64,000 nt of DNA from Fructilactobacillus sanfranciscensis DSM 20451 (GTDB lineage Bacteria; Bacillota; Bacilli; Lactobacillales; Lactobacillaceae), in NCBI RefSeq assembly GCF_001436035.1, contig NZ_AYYM01000002.1, positions 62,001 to 126,000 of the forward strand. The letters run 5' to 3'. Made by a program: the position numbers and the translations under genes. The notes beneath the pieces were generated by a model. It did not search any database. It was not told where the DNA came from and was given only the letters and a program-made list of their open reading frames with translations. Shown here piece after piece: positions 37,798 to 46,275 of the stretch (position 1 is its first letter; every line of letters begins with the position of its first letter).

Positions 37798-40327
37798 AGC
37801 TTAATTTAAGTAAATCTTCTGATTTTACTTGTTTTTCAATTCGATCATCTGCTGTAAAGTAAATAACCTGAGTTGTATTAGATATTTCTTTCATTAATTC
37901 AATTGCAGCATTGGTTCGAACATGATCAAAATCAACAAATCCATCATCAATGATAATTGGCATTGGATACTCATCACTAAACGACATTGTTAATGCAAAA
38001 ATAAGTGCAAGATAAAGTTGTTGCATGGTTCCCTTAGATAATTCTTTCACGTCAAACTTAGTTCCTGTTTCAGTCTTTACTTTAATTTTTTTACCATACT
38101 CTACGGAAACGTAGTGATGATTAGTGAGCATATTAAAGTATTTTTGTGCCAAAGCTTGAACTTGTGGGAATCGACCATGACTGGCTAAATTCAATACCTT
38201 TTCAATCCACTCATCTGTTAACTTCAAAGTTAGCCATTTTGAAACCAAATCATTAATTTCTGTCTTTTGAATAGCAAGATCTTGACGTAATTCATCATAA
38301 GTTCCATCTTTAGCTAAACTATCAATTGTAATTTTTACCGAACTTATTTTTTCCGAAAGATTAGTTAAACTTTCGGAATTTTCTCGATCAACACGCTCTA
38401 ACTTATTTAGTTTTTGTTTCAAATCATCAAAATTTTTATATTGTTGGAGCCGTTCAATCATTTGACTACTTATTGAATTTTGTAAATTTTGAATCTGTTC
38501 TTTCCGTTTTTGTCCCACTTGTTGAATTTGATATTGTTGATCAAACTCTGTAAAACTTGAAACATTTCGTTTCTTTAAGAAATCTTGTTGAGCTTGTTCA
38601 ATTTTTTCAATTTGTTTTTGATAATCAGAAATTTCGTTTAATTTTTCAGTTCGTTTTTCTTGTTGAATTTTGATTTTATTTTTCATTTCATGAATATTAA
38701 GCATGAATTGATTGATTTGATTTAAGGACTGACTAAACGCTTGATTATTTAAGTTTGGCAAACTCCAACTATTAAGATAACTAACAATTTTTTCATGGTC
38801 ATTGTGTAAATCTTGCTTCAGTGATTCCACCTGTTGTCGATGTTGATTTCTTTTTTTCATTGAAGTTTGTAGCACCGTCGTCCAAGTCTCTGGATGATCA
38901 TTTTTAATTTGATGATCCTCGGCAATTTGGGATAGTTGTTGATTAATTTTATTGATTTGATCATCATAGTCTACGGTTTGCTCCTGACTAACCATTGATT
39001 TTGGTTGCGATTTAAGGTAAAACCCAAATCCTACTAGAACAAGACCAACTAATAATAAAGTAAATAATCCAATTCCCCCGACTACAAATCCAAGCACCAC
39101 TAGTCCTAATCCGATTGTCATTAATAATTTCCAAGTATGATTTGGTTTATCATCAGCAATTGGAGTTTTGGAAAATGTCTTTTTCGTTTTCAAAGCTTGT
39201 TTTTCTTCGAGTAACTGGTTAATTTTGGTTTGATCATCATCATTAAACTCAAGACTATCATTTCCGCCCGCAGCTTCATTATCTAATTCCAAATCTTGTT
39301 CTTGTCTTCGTAAATCACGTTTCAGATTTTCATAATCGCGTTCATTCTTCATTTGAGTATCTAGTTGCAGATACAAATCATCAAATTTGGATTGATTTGC
39401 TAAATACAAATTGTACTCTGCTGAAGGTTTTAAACTTTTTTCTTGCTGTTGTTCAATTAATCCTTGTAAATCTCTAATTTTTGCTTTTAAAAAGTCAATC
39501 TGATTAATTAATTCCTTAAATTCACTCAAATCACTAGTGGTGAATCCCGGTAATAATTCAATTTGTTCCTTTTTATTTTTATCTAATGCAACGTAATTAT
39601 TCCAATTCTGTTCATCTGCTTGAACGGTTCGAAGTTGTTCAAAAGTATGTTCTCTTTGTATTTTAAGTTCTTGCTTTTTTTGCAGAAGTTCTTGATATTG
39701 ATGATTTAAATTTAAATATTCATCATAGGATTGCTGAGCCTCACTTAATTTTTCTTTGCTTTCTTGATATTCAATCAATGCTTTATTTAATTTTGGTTTT
39801 TTACCACGCTGCTTATATAATTCATCGGCAGCTTTTTCAATGGATTTTTTCAATTCCAACCATTGTTCAATCCCAATTACCCCAACTTGACGAATCCTTG
39901 TTTCTAAATCATCTTTACTGAGTTTTCCAACTTCTGCTAAATTAGGCGAACCAAAATAAAATAAATTATCAAAAGTCTCACGATTAATTGGTCCTAATAA
40001 TCGTTTTAATAGCTCTGGTGGCATCTCTGTTTCATTCAGGTCAGTTATTTTTAGATTACCACCATTTTTTCCTTCGACACGTTCAATTATGTACGCAGTA
40101 TCATCAACAGTAATATGAAGGCGTCCCCCCATTTCACTCTTATCTTTAGGTACATAGGGATGTGTGGCTTTACGTTTAGTAAATCCAAATAACACATCTT
40201 TGATAAAATTAATTATCGTCGTTTTACCGGCCTCATTGGCACCTAAAATTGCTTGAAATTGATTAAATTCAAAAACTTGATGACTTAGTTTTCCATACCC
40301 AAAAATTTCAATTTTATTAATCTGCAT
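37796..40327 (-). CDS. yhaN: YhaN-type SMC-like AAA ATPase
   Basis: An 843-residue RecN/SbcC-like ATPase. N-terminal Walker A ILGANEAGKTTIINFI, long coiled coils, a small hydrophobic hairpin at about residues 405-445 (TIGLGLVVLGFVVGGIGLFTLLLVGLVLVGFGFYL) and a C-terminal Walker B region (MPIIIDDGFVDFDHVR) with signature-like LSKGTMQQLYLA. Partner of the nuclease YhaO, whose stop it overlaps. ATG 40327 used; the membrane hairpin suggests the complex is held at the membrane. Confidence 0.9.
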   Translation of the reverse strand: MQINKIEIFGYGKLSHQVFEFNQFQAILGANEAGKTTIINFIKDVLFGFTKRKATHPYVPKDKSEMGGRLHITVDDTAYIIERVEGKNGGNLKITDLNETEMPPELLKRLLGPINRETFDNLFYFGSPNLAEVGKLSKDDLETRIRQVGVIGIEQWLELKKSIEKAADELYKQRGKKPKLNKALIEYQESKEKLSEAQQSYDEYLNLNHQYQELLQKKQELKIQREHTFEQLRTVQADEQNWNNYVALDKNKKEQIELLPGFTTSDLSEFKELINQIDFLKAKIRDLQGLIEQQQEKSLKPSAEYNLYLANQSKFDDLYLQLDTQMKNERDYENLKRDLRRQEQDLELDNEAAGGNDSLEFNDDDQTKINQLLEEKQALKTKKTFSKTPIADDKPNHTWKLLMTIGLGLVVLGFVVGGIGLFTLLLVGLVLVGFGFYLKSQPKSMVSQEQTVDYDDQINKINQQLSQIAEDHQIKNDHPETWTTVLQTSMKKRNQHRQQVESLKQDLHNDHEKIVSYLNSWSLPNLNNQAFSQSLNQINQFMLNIHEMKNKIKIQQEKRTEKLNEISDYQKQIEKIEQAQQDFLKKRNVSSFTEFDQQYQIQQVGQKRKEQIQNLQNSISSQMIERLQQYKNFDDLKQKLNKLERVDRENSESLTNLSEKISSVKITIDSLAKDGTYDELRQDLAIQKTEINDLVSKWLTLKLTDEWIEKVLNLASHGRFPQVQALAQKYFNMLTNHHYVSVEYGKKIKVKTETGTKFDVKELSKGTMQQLYLALIFALTMSFSDEYPMPIIIDDGFVDFDHVRTNAAIELMKEISNTTQVIYFTADDRIEKQVKSEDLLKLS

Positions 40328-41549
40328 GATCAGTATCAACTCCTTTCATTTCAGATTTAATCAGCTCTTCACTTTTTTGCATTAAACCATTAGCTGATTC
40401 ATCGCTATTAAATTCATTTCTGATAAAATCATCAACAAATAATTTCCCAGCTAAATCAGCAATATTTTCTTTAGAAAAAACTTCTACTTTGGCTTGATTC
40501 CAAAAGACTTGATCTAAATTGCTAAATTCTTTTTTGCTGTTTGACTTTAACTTTATTTCATAAATCCAAGCATTTAAAATTTCGTATTGAGAAGATAATT
40601 CGCGTTGCAAATTACTAATCAAGAAATCATGACCATTCCTTTGACTAACATCCTCAGAAAATTCACCAGTTTGGGATTCTAAAGTTAAATTAATCAAATG
40701 TAATTCAGTAAAGTCTTGATCTTTAAGGGTTATTAAAATTTTATTAACAACCATGGTAATATCCATGTTTTCATCAACTTTAATTGTCATTGGACTAAAG
40801 ATAATGGTAGAAGTAGGTACAAATGTTTTATTTAAATGACCATTTTGATCATCAACGAGCAGATAACCTTTTTCGCCAACTTCATTTTTATGACGACCTT
40901 GAATATCACCTGGATATTCAATCATTGGAACCTGATTCAATTCACTTCGTTTATGAATATGTCCAAGGGCCCAATAATCATAACCTTTACTCTTCATTTC
41001 TGAAATCGTAAATGGTGCATAATTATCCTTACCATCTTTTCCAATTTCGCCATGAACCATTCCAATCTGGTAGTCAGCATTCCCCTTTAAAGGAAAATCT
41101 TGAACTAAATCGGTTGTTACAGCTTGGCTTGGGTAACTAAAACTAGTAACTGCCACCCGCTTTCCATCATGTAAAGTTAATTCATGGGTTGTAACTTCTT
41201 TGGGAAAAATAAAAACATTAGCGGGGAAATCAAAGTGTTTCCCTTGATCAGGTTGAAAGTCATGATTCCCAAATGAAAGTAAAACTGGAATTTGTGCATC
41301 ATTCAATCGATTAATTTGTTCAATAAAAAAACTAAGTGCTTTAACGCTTTGATTTTTACTATCAAATACATCCCCAGCAATTAACATAAAATCAATTTTT
41401 TGATTGATTGCTTGATCAATAATCTTTTGAAAAGACTTATAAGGTGCATTTTTTAGAGTTTGCCAAAGAGAAGTTGGCGTTTCAAGATCATTTTTGATTC
41501 CATCAAATGGTGTATCTAAATGTAAATCAGCTGTATGAATAAATTTCAT
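40317..41549 (-). CDS. yhaO: YhaO-type DNA repair metallophosphoesterase
   Basis: A 410-residue SbcD/Mre11-like nuclease. Metal-site motifs in order: FIHTADLHLDTPFDG, LIAGDVFDSKN, SFGNHDFQ, MVHGEIGK and WALGHIHK. With YhaN it would form an SbcCD-like exonuclease. It lies 60 bases after yheA, with a terminator between its start side and yheA tail absent, so its promoter probably sits in 41550-41609. Confidence 0.93.
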   Translation of the reverse strand: MKFIHTADLHLDTPFDGIKNDLETPTSLWQTLKNAPYKSFQKIIDQAINQKIDFMLIAGDVFDSKNQSVKALSFFIEQINRLNDAQIPVLLSFGNHDFQPDQGKHFDFPANVFIFPKEVTTHELTLHDGKRVAVTSFSYPSQAVTTDLVQDFPLKGNADYQIGMVHGEIGKDGKDNYAPFTISEMKSKGYDYWALGHIHKRSELNQVPMIEYPGDIQGRHKNEVGEKGYLLVDDQNGHLNKTFVPTSTIIFSPMTIKVDENMDITMVVNKILITLKDQDFTELHLINLTLESQTGEFSEDVSQRNGHDFLISNLQRELSSQYEILNAWIYEIKLKSNSKKEFSNLDQVFWNQAKVEVFSKENIADLAGKLFVDDFIRNEFNSDESANGLMQKSEELIKSEMKGVDTDHAD

Positions 41550-41567
41550 TTTTCTTCCCCTAAGTAT

Positions 41568-41596
41568 AAAAAAAGAAGCACTAAAAAGTGCTTCTC
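41568..41596 (-). terminator. Terminator after yheA
   Basis: Eight-bp stem GAAGCACT with an A/T loop and seven T on the minus strand. It separates yheA from yhaO. Confidence 0.82.
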
Positions 41597-41609
41597 TAAT
41601 TACAAAAAA

Positions 41610-41957
41610 TTAAGCTTGGTATAATTTACGTAATGGTTCAGTAATAACCATGTTAGCATCGTCAATTAACTTACCCATAGCTTTTTCACGTTCCATTAAT
41701 AATTTGATTGCAGGAAGCTTGTTCATTTTATCAGCAAGTTCACGAGCATATTTCATATCATCTGGTGTAATTTCTTGACCAGACATTTGTTTTTGTCTTA
41801 AATCATTTTGGCTTGCTTGGAAATCAGTAAATACTTTGTAAGAATCTTTTTCAGCCTTTAAAGCATCCATAGCATTCTTTAAATTAGTGAATTCTTCTGA
41901 TTCTAAAACAGTTTCTTGCATTTTCTTTGCTTGTTCCAAAATTTTGTTATCTGACAT
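41610..41957 (-). CDS. yheA: YlbF/YmcA-family protein YheA
   Basis: A 115-residue helical protein of the YlbF family (LEQAKKMQETVLESEEFTNLKNAMDALKAEKDSYKVFTDFQ). Relatives YlbF and YmcA join YaaT in the Y-complex affecting RNase Y; YheA's own job is unclear. ATG 41957 has AGGAG at good spacing; the frame extends to 42002 without a ribosome site. Confidence 0.9.
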   Translation of the reverse strand: MSDNKILEQAKKMQETVLESEEFTNLKNAMDALKAEKDSYKVFTDFQASQNDLRQKQMSGQEITPDDMKYARELADKMNKLPAIKLLMEREKAMGKLIDDANMVITEPLRKLYQA

Positions 41958-42010
41958 AATTAAAAATCTCCTATTAGTTAATATACTTATAGCATAACAC
42001 AATTATAGAA

Positions 42011-44167
42011 TTATTGACCTAAAAAGCTCTTAACTCCATCAACTAAATTATGAGCAACTTCAGATGCCTTTTGTGATACTTGACCAAGTTTATCTTTAAT
42101 TCCATCAACAGTATTATTACTAGAATCATCATCTCCTAAATATGATTCATCTTGTTGCTGTTGCTTTTGCGCATATCTTGTTGCCGCATCTTTGACTTTA
42201 AATTGATTTTGCTCAGTATAAGGTAAGATATCTTCCATTTGATTCTTAAATAATGTGTTAATACTATTACTTCCACTAGAAATCTCTAAATGATTATCTG
42301 AATTGGCATTGTCAAAACCTTCCCAACTAGCAACTACTACATCAGGAGTATATCCAATTACCCACCAATCTCTTACAGCACGATTATCACCACTAGAATC
42401 ATCTTCCGTAGTCCCTGTCTTACCAGCAACCTCATAACCACTTGGCTTTCCACTAGCACTTGTTCCACCTGGTTTAAAGACATCAATTAACATACTTGTC
42501 ATTTCACGAGCCGTGTCTGCTGAAATAATTTGTGAAGTATTTGTATCATGACTAGCAATCGTTTTACCAGTTGAATCAACGATTTTTGTAATGTAGAAAG
42601 GGTGGGATAATTTACCTTGATTAGCAAACGCTGTATAAGCACCGGCCATCTGTTGAGGCGAAACACCTGTTGTTAAACCACCTAAAGCTAACGAAAGATT
42701 TTTGTCCTTCTTAGTCACGGGTAGTCCAAAACTTTGTACAGAATCATAACCCTTATCTACTCCAATTTTATTCAAAGTCCAAACTGCAGGAGCATTTAAG
42801 CTTTGTGCAACAGCCTTAAACATTGGAACTTTGCCTGAATACGTTTGAGAAAAGTTTTGCGGAGTATAGTTATTTTTACCATATGATTGTAGTTTATTAT
42901 TGAGCATTGAATCGTATGAAAATCCATTTTCCAATGCTGGTGTATAAACCGAAATTGGTTTTAATGCCGATCCAGGCTGACGACGCATATATGTAGCACG
43001 ATTATATCCCCGAAAAACTGTATCCCCACGTCCACCAACAACAGCTTGAACACCACCATTTTTGGGATTGACTGCAATTGAAGCGGCTTGTACTTTCTGA
43101 CCATCCGCACCATTACCCGGAAACAATGATGAATCTTTAAATTCACTTTGAAAACTTTGTTGTTGCTGCTGATTCAAAGTTGTATAAATCTTATAGCCAT
43201 CATTCATAATTTGTTTTTCTGATAAGCCGTATTGATTAATGGCTTCATCAATAACAGCATCAAAATAGTATGGATATTTATATCCATTTTGATCATCTAA
43301 ATCATCACGGACTTCCATTGGCTTGCTTTGATAAAGTTTAACTTGATTTTCTGGAATCTTGCCAGTTTCTCCCATTAACGCCAAAACAACATTTCTTCGT
43401 GCTTTCGCTGCCTCTGGATGATCGATTGGATTATTACTTGGATTTTGTAACATTCCTGCCAAAGTTGCCGCATCTTGAACTGGTAAATCTTTTGCATCCA
43501 TCCCAAAATATTTACGAGATGCATCTTGCACACCATAAACCCCATTACCGAAGTAAGAATTATTCATATACATCGTAATAATTTGTTTTTTAGAATAAAT
43601 ATTTTCAATTTCAATTGAAATAAATAACTCTTTAAACTTTCTAGATAAAGTTTGTTGTTGTGATAAGAAAGTATTTTTAGCTAGTTGTTGGGAAATCGTA
43701 CTACCACCACTACTTATTTGATTATCATGCAAAATCCTGTTTTTAAGGGCTAATAAAATTGCTCGTGCATAACCCTTAACTGAAAATCCATGTTCATGAT
43801 AAAAATTACGATCTTCGGTAGCAATAATAGCATTCCTAATATTAGGTGAAATATTATTACTGGAGACGTATGTCCCTTTCTGTGCGTATAATTTCCCTGC
43901 TTTTTTTCCACTTTGGTCATAAATCACTGTCGATCTAGATAAGTTAGATTGTAAATTTTTAACATGTGAAGTTTTCGCAATAATCGTTAAGTAAATTGAA
44001 GAAATTAGCATAATGAATAAGACAATTGCAATTATCCATTTTGTAATTTGATACCTTTTCCAATATCTTTTTAAAACTCTCCAAAAAATTAAAAAGTATT
44101 TTCTAACAAAATTCCATAAAATACTCATTCCTTGTTTTAAGGAACTTATGATTTTTTCTTTATCCAT
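42011..44167 (-). CDS. pbp1A: Bifunctional penicillin-binding protein 1A
   Basis: A 718-residue class A PBP making and crosslinking glycan strands. Cytoplasmic basic tail, one membrane helix at about 43-64, GT51 domain with EDRNFYHEHG (catalytic Glu) and GGSTISQQLAKN, then the transpeptidase with SALK (PGSALKPIS), SLN (AQSLNAPAV) and KTGT (AGKTGTTEDD). C-terminal tail is Gln/Asp/Ser-rich. Its upstream region is the left border of the IS mosaic, so its native promoter may have been altered. Confidence 0.95.
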   Translation of the reverse strand: MDKEKIISSLKQGMSILWNFVRKYFLIFWRVLKRYWKRYQITKWIIAIVLFIMLISSIYLTIIAKTSHVKNLQSNLSRSTVIYDQSGKKAGKLYAQKGTYVSSNNISPNIRNAIIATEDRNFYHEHGFSVKGYARAILLALKNRILHDNQISSGGSTISQQLAKNTFLSQQQTLSRKFKELFISIEIENIYSKKQIITMYMNNSYFGNGVYGVQDASRKYFGMDAKDLPVQDAATLAGMLQNPSNNPIDHPEAAKARRNVVLALMGETGKIPENQVKLYQSKPMEVRDDLDDQNGYKYPYYFDAVIDEAINQYGLSEKQIMNDGYKIYTTLNQQQQQSFQSEFKDSSLFPGNGADGQKVQAASIAVNPKNGGVQAVVGGRGDTVFRGYNRATYMRRQPGSALKPISVYTPALENGFSYDSMLNNKLQSYGKNNYTPQNFSQTYSGKVPMFKAVAQSLNAPAVWTLNKIGVDKGYDSVQSFGLPVTKKDKNLSLALGGLTTGVSPQQMAGAYTAFANQGKLSHPFYITKIVDSTGKTIASHDTNTSQIISADTAREMTSMLIDVFKPGGTSASGKPSGYEVAGKTGTTEDDSSGDNRAVRDWWVIGYTPDVVVASWEGFDNANSDNHLEISSGSNSINTLFKNQMEDILPYTEQNQFKVKDAATRYAQKQQQQDESYLGDDDSSNNTVDGIKDKLGQVSQKASEVAHNLVDGVKSFLGQ

Positions 44168-44417
44168 TAATTATTTCTCCTAGGAATAAACTTATTTTAA
44201 TTTTATCATAAAGAATAAAAATAACATGAATAACAAAAAACGGAAGTTTGTCAAATGGTGTTGAAGGATAGTTTCTATCCTTTGGAGATCTCCTCGTGTG
44301 GGAGATCTTTTTTGTTGTTTTATTAGTTGCGGCGTTTAATCTGGTGTGTTGTCTGAATATCGTACTTGAAGGCATAACAAATAAGCCTACCATCGTGACG
44401 TTATTGTGGTAGATAAT

Positions 44418-44721
44418 CTAGGCAATCAGCTGGTAGACGCGTGTGAACATATTGGCCTGATTGGAGAAGCCATAACAAGCACGTTTGAACTCCTTGATCT
44501 TACGGTTGATGCCCTCTATCGGTCCGTTAGAGTAGGACGATTTGTCGGCGTTAATTACTCCATTAAGATTCTTTCGTAGGGTATGCATGGCCGTATCTAG
44601 GGGCGTGCCGTTAGGCTGATAGTTAGTGATGATATTCTTGAGTTCATCAGCGTGATGCCCCATCAAAGCATCGTGGAGATCGATGTAGGTTTCATAAGCT
44701 GTTTTGAAGGCCGGAAACGTA
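44418..44721 (-). pseudogene. ISL3 transposase, C-terminal fragment
   Basis: About 100 residues from TFPAFKTAYETYIDLH to the stop after FTRVYQLIA. YSNGPIEGINRKIKEFKRACYGFSN is the ISL3 C-terminal signature with the catalytic Glu of the DDE triad. The frame continues upstream to a TTG at 44762, but those residues (MEWKYFPTPKILDP) come from the 58-bp terminal repeat, not transposase. It points opposite to the N-terminal fragment. Confidence 0.85.
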
Positions 44722-44779
44722 GGGTCTAGAATTTTTGGTGTTGGAAAGTATTTCCATTCCAAAAGTACTAGGCCCTTTT
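44722..44779. repeat. 58-bp inverted repeat, left copy
   Basis: Starts GGGTCTAGAATTTTTGGTG on the plus strand and ends CTAGGCCCTTTT. It is the exact reverse complement of 46159-46216. Outer bases differ between the copies (A versus G before; T versus C after), fixing the borders. Best read as an IS terminus present twice. Confidence 0.95.
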
Positions 44780-44858
44780 TGATAACAAAAAAGGCATCTA
44801 AGCCTCCCTAGTGCTATGCTTTAAGCGACGAAACTTAAGATAAGCGGGGTAGGAATAG

Positions 44859-45697
44859 ATGTCTCAACTAGATAATACACTTAAATTACTGGGAATTACA
44901 GACACAAACATTCAGGTGTTCGGTACTCGTGAGGAATTTCATGGTCGGGGCTCGGGTCGCAAAAAGTATTTGGTCATCCAGGCAGAGCTTACCTACACAC
45001 TCAGGCGCTGTCCCAGCTGTGGATACAATACGTTGCACCCTAACGGATACAAGCTCACTCATGTCCACATTTGCAGGACCCATGGACCGGCCCGTAATTC
45101 TAGAGCTAAACAAGCAACGCTGGCGTTGTAGTAACTGCCATAGCACTTGTACGGCCACCACTCCAGTGGTATCAACCAACCCACGCCATCGGTCACGGAC
45201 TGGCGACTCATGTGCTGAAGCTAGCTAGTAAATCACTCCCGGCTAAGACTATCGCCAGTCTCACCGGTATTTCGACAAACTCAGTTCAGCGTATTTTGAC
45301 GGCTAATATTCATCCACACGCGAGCCGCCGGTTACCGATTAATCTATGCTTTGATGAATTCCGTTCCACGCACGGCTCCATGTCGTTTATTTGCATTAAC
45401 GCCGACACTCACAAATCAGTTAAAGTACTTAGCGACCGCCTTAATAGAACCATCAAACAGTTCTTTCTTAGTCAGTACAGCACCGCAGAACGGGCCGCGG
45501 TTCAACGCGTCATCATGGACATGAACGCCTCCTATCAGGCATTCGTGCACGAACTATTCCCTAACGCCGAACTCATTATTGATCGGTTCCACATTATTCA
45601 ATTAATGGGCCAGACGATTGAAGAGTTTGAGATGTTACAAAATTTGCCGCCGGAAGAATTATTAGCCAGACGTCAAGCTCGCTTCCGCAAGTTTTAA
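44859..45697 (+). pseudogene. ISL3 transposase, N-terminal part with two frameshifts and truncated end
   Basis: Begins [17 protein letters not shown] after a GGGGTAGGA site. First frame carries the zinc ribbon half [15 protein letters not shown]; near 45080 the frame shifts to the one reading [22 protein letters not shown]; near 45180 it shifts again to THVLKLASKSLPAKTIASLTGIS, which runs on through FDEFRST, MDMNASY and IIDRFHIIQ (first two catalytic Asp and context). It stops at QARFRKF, where the rest of the enzyme is missing. Not functional as read. Confidence 0.88.
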
Positions 45698-45767
45698 AAG
45701 CCCCATATGGGCGCAAGCTTACTTTGGGTTAGTGTAATATCGTATCACAAATGGACTATTCCGTGAT

Positions 45768-46142
45768 TTAATTCACAAACAAGAGAAAGCCAAGCGCAAA
45801 AAGTGCGGGCCCTCCTTGCGTGAAAATAATCTTTTTGTTTGCTGTTACAGAACCGAACAGCGCAGCAATTACAACAAAACCTATAAATAGAACTTGGACG
45901 TGAAGCGAAGCCATACCAGTGAGACCATATCGGGCGTATACGATACCGACGCCAACAAAGCCATTGTATAGGCCTTGGTTGGCCATTGACATGCGTGCTT
46001 CTTTAATTGCTAAGTATTTCTTCGACAAGTCGAAAGCGTTGCGTGCTATTTTAGTTTGCGTGCCAAACATTTCAAGCAACATAATGAGCAACGCCTCTAC
46101 TGCGACAAATATAACAAAAATATCTTTCAAAATAATCATCAT
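45768..46142 (-). CDS. DUF1304-family membrane protein (cargo in IS)
   Basis: A 124-residue protein with four hydrophobic segments: DIFVIFVAVEALLIMLLEMF, a central ARMSMANQGLYNGFVGVGIVYA (the family's conserved N-Q-G-x-Y-N), HVQVLFIGFVVIAALFG and a C-terminal ALFALGFLLFV. DUF1304 proteins are of unknown function. AGGAGG precedes the ATG, but only 16 bases separate the start from the 58-bp repeat, so no native promoter remains; expression would depend on read-through. Base composition is closer to the IS than to the chromosome. Confidence 0.82.
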   Translation of the reverse strand: MMIILKDIFVIFVAVEALLIMLLEMFGTQTKIARNAFDLSKKYLAIKEARMSMANQGLYNGFVGVGIVYARYGLTGMASLHVQVLFIGFVVIAALFGSVTANKKIIFTQGGPALFALGFLLFVN

Positions 46143-46158
46143 GATCCTCCTAGTATAG

Positions 46159-46216
46159 AAAAGGGCCTAGTACTTTTGGAATGGAAATACTTTCCAACAC
46201 CAAAAATTCTAGACCC
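46159..46216. repeat. 58-bp inverted repeat, right copy (IS end)
   Basis: Exact reverse complement of 44722-44779. The outer end (CTAGACCC) abuts the argS terminator, so this copy is the true right end of the element. Confidence 0.95.
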
Positions 46217-46217
46217 C

Positions 46218-46260
46218 CAAAAACTTATAAACACAGTTATCATTAACCTGCTGTTATAAG
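46218..46260 (-). terminator. Terminator after argS
   Basis: Minus-strand stem AACTTATAACAG with a mispaired partner CTGTGTTTATAAG, then TTTTT. Its last bases are the IS insertion point, so the element landed in the tail of the terminator. Confidence 0.75.
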
Positions 46261-46275
46261 TTTTTTAAACGATTA

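Larger units (their letters stand above)
44242..46216. mobile_element. Rearranged ISL3-type element carrying a DUF1304 gene
   Basis: A 1,975-bp block between pbp1A and argS, visibly richer in GC than its flanks. The left end (GGAAGTTTGTCAAATGGTGTTG) and the right end (read inward, GGGTCTAGAATTTTTGGTGTTG) share their first two bases and the TGGTGTTG block at the same offset, as imperfect terminal repeats would. The flanks CAAAAAAC (44234-44241) and CCAAAAAC (46217-46224) agree at 7 of 8 bases, the target-duplication size of ISL3 elements, though both are A-rich. Inside: transposase C-part (minus), transposase N-part (plus, frameshifted), and DUF1304 (minus). Two perfect 58-bp inverted copies bracket the interior. 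Confidence 0.8.

Noticed and set aside
44205-44254. Outward TTGACA in the left IS end as a promoter for pbp1A
   Set aside because: No good -10 box lies 16-18 bases away; the nearest TATGAT is 38 bases further, so a hybrid promoter is not supported.
44722-44779. Reading MEWKYFPTPKILDP as transposase sequence
   Set aside because: The same bases recur as the IS terminus at 46159-46216 next to argS; they are terminal repeat and only happen to stay open into the C-terminal fragment.
46152-46157. TATACT as the -10 box of the DUF1304 gene
   Set aside because: It touches the AGGAGG ribosome site and would place the start of transcription within or after it.
44722-46216. The 1,495-bp interval as a simple self-contained IS with 58-bp terminal repeats
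   Set aside because: The bases flanking it show no target duplication, the transposase inside is incomplete, and the missing part lies just outside on the other strand.
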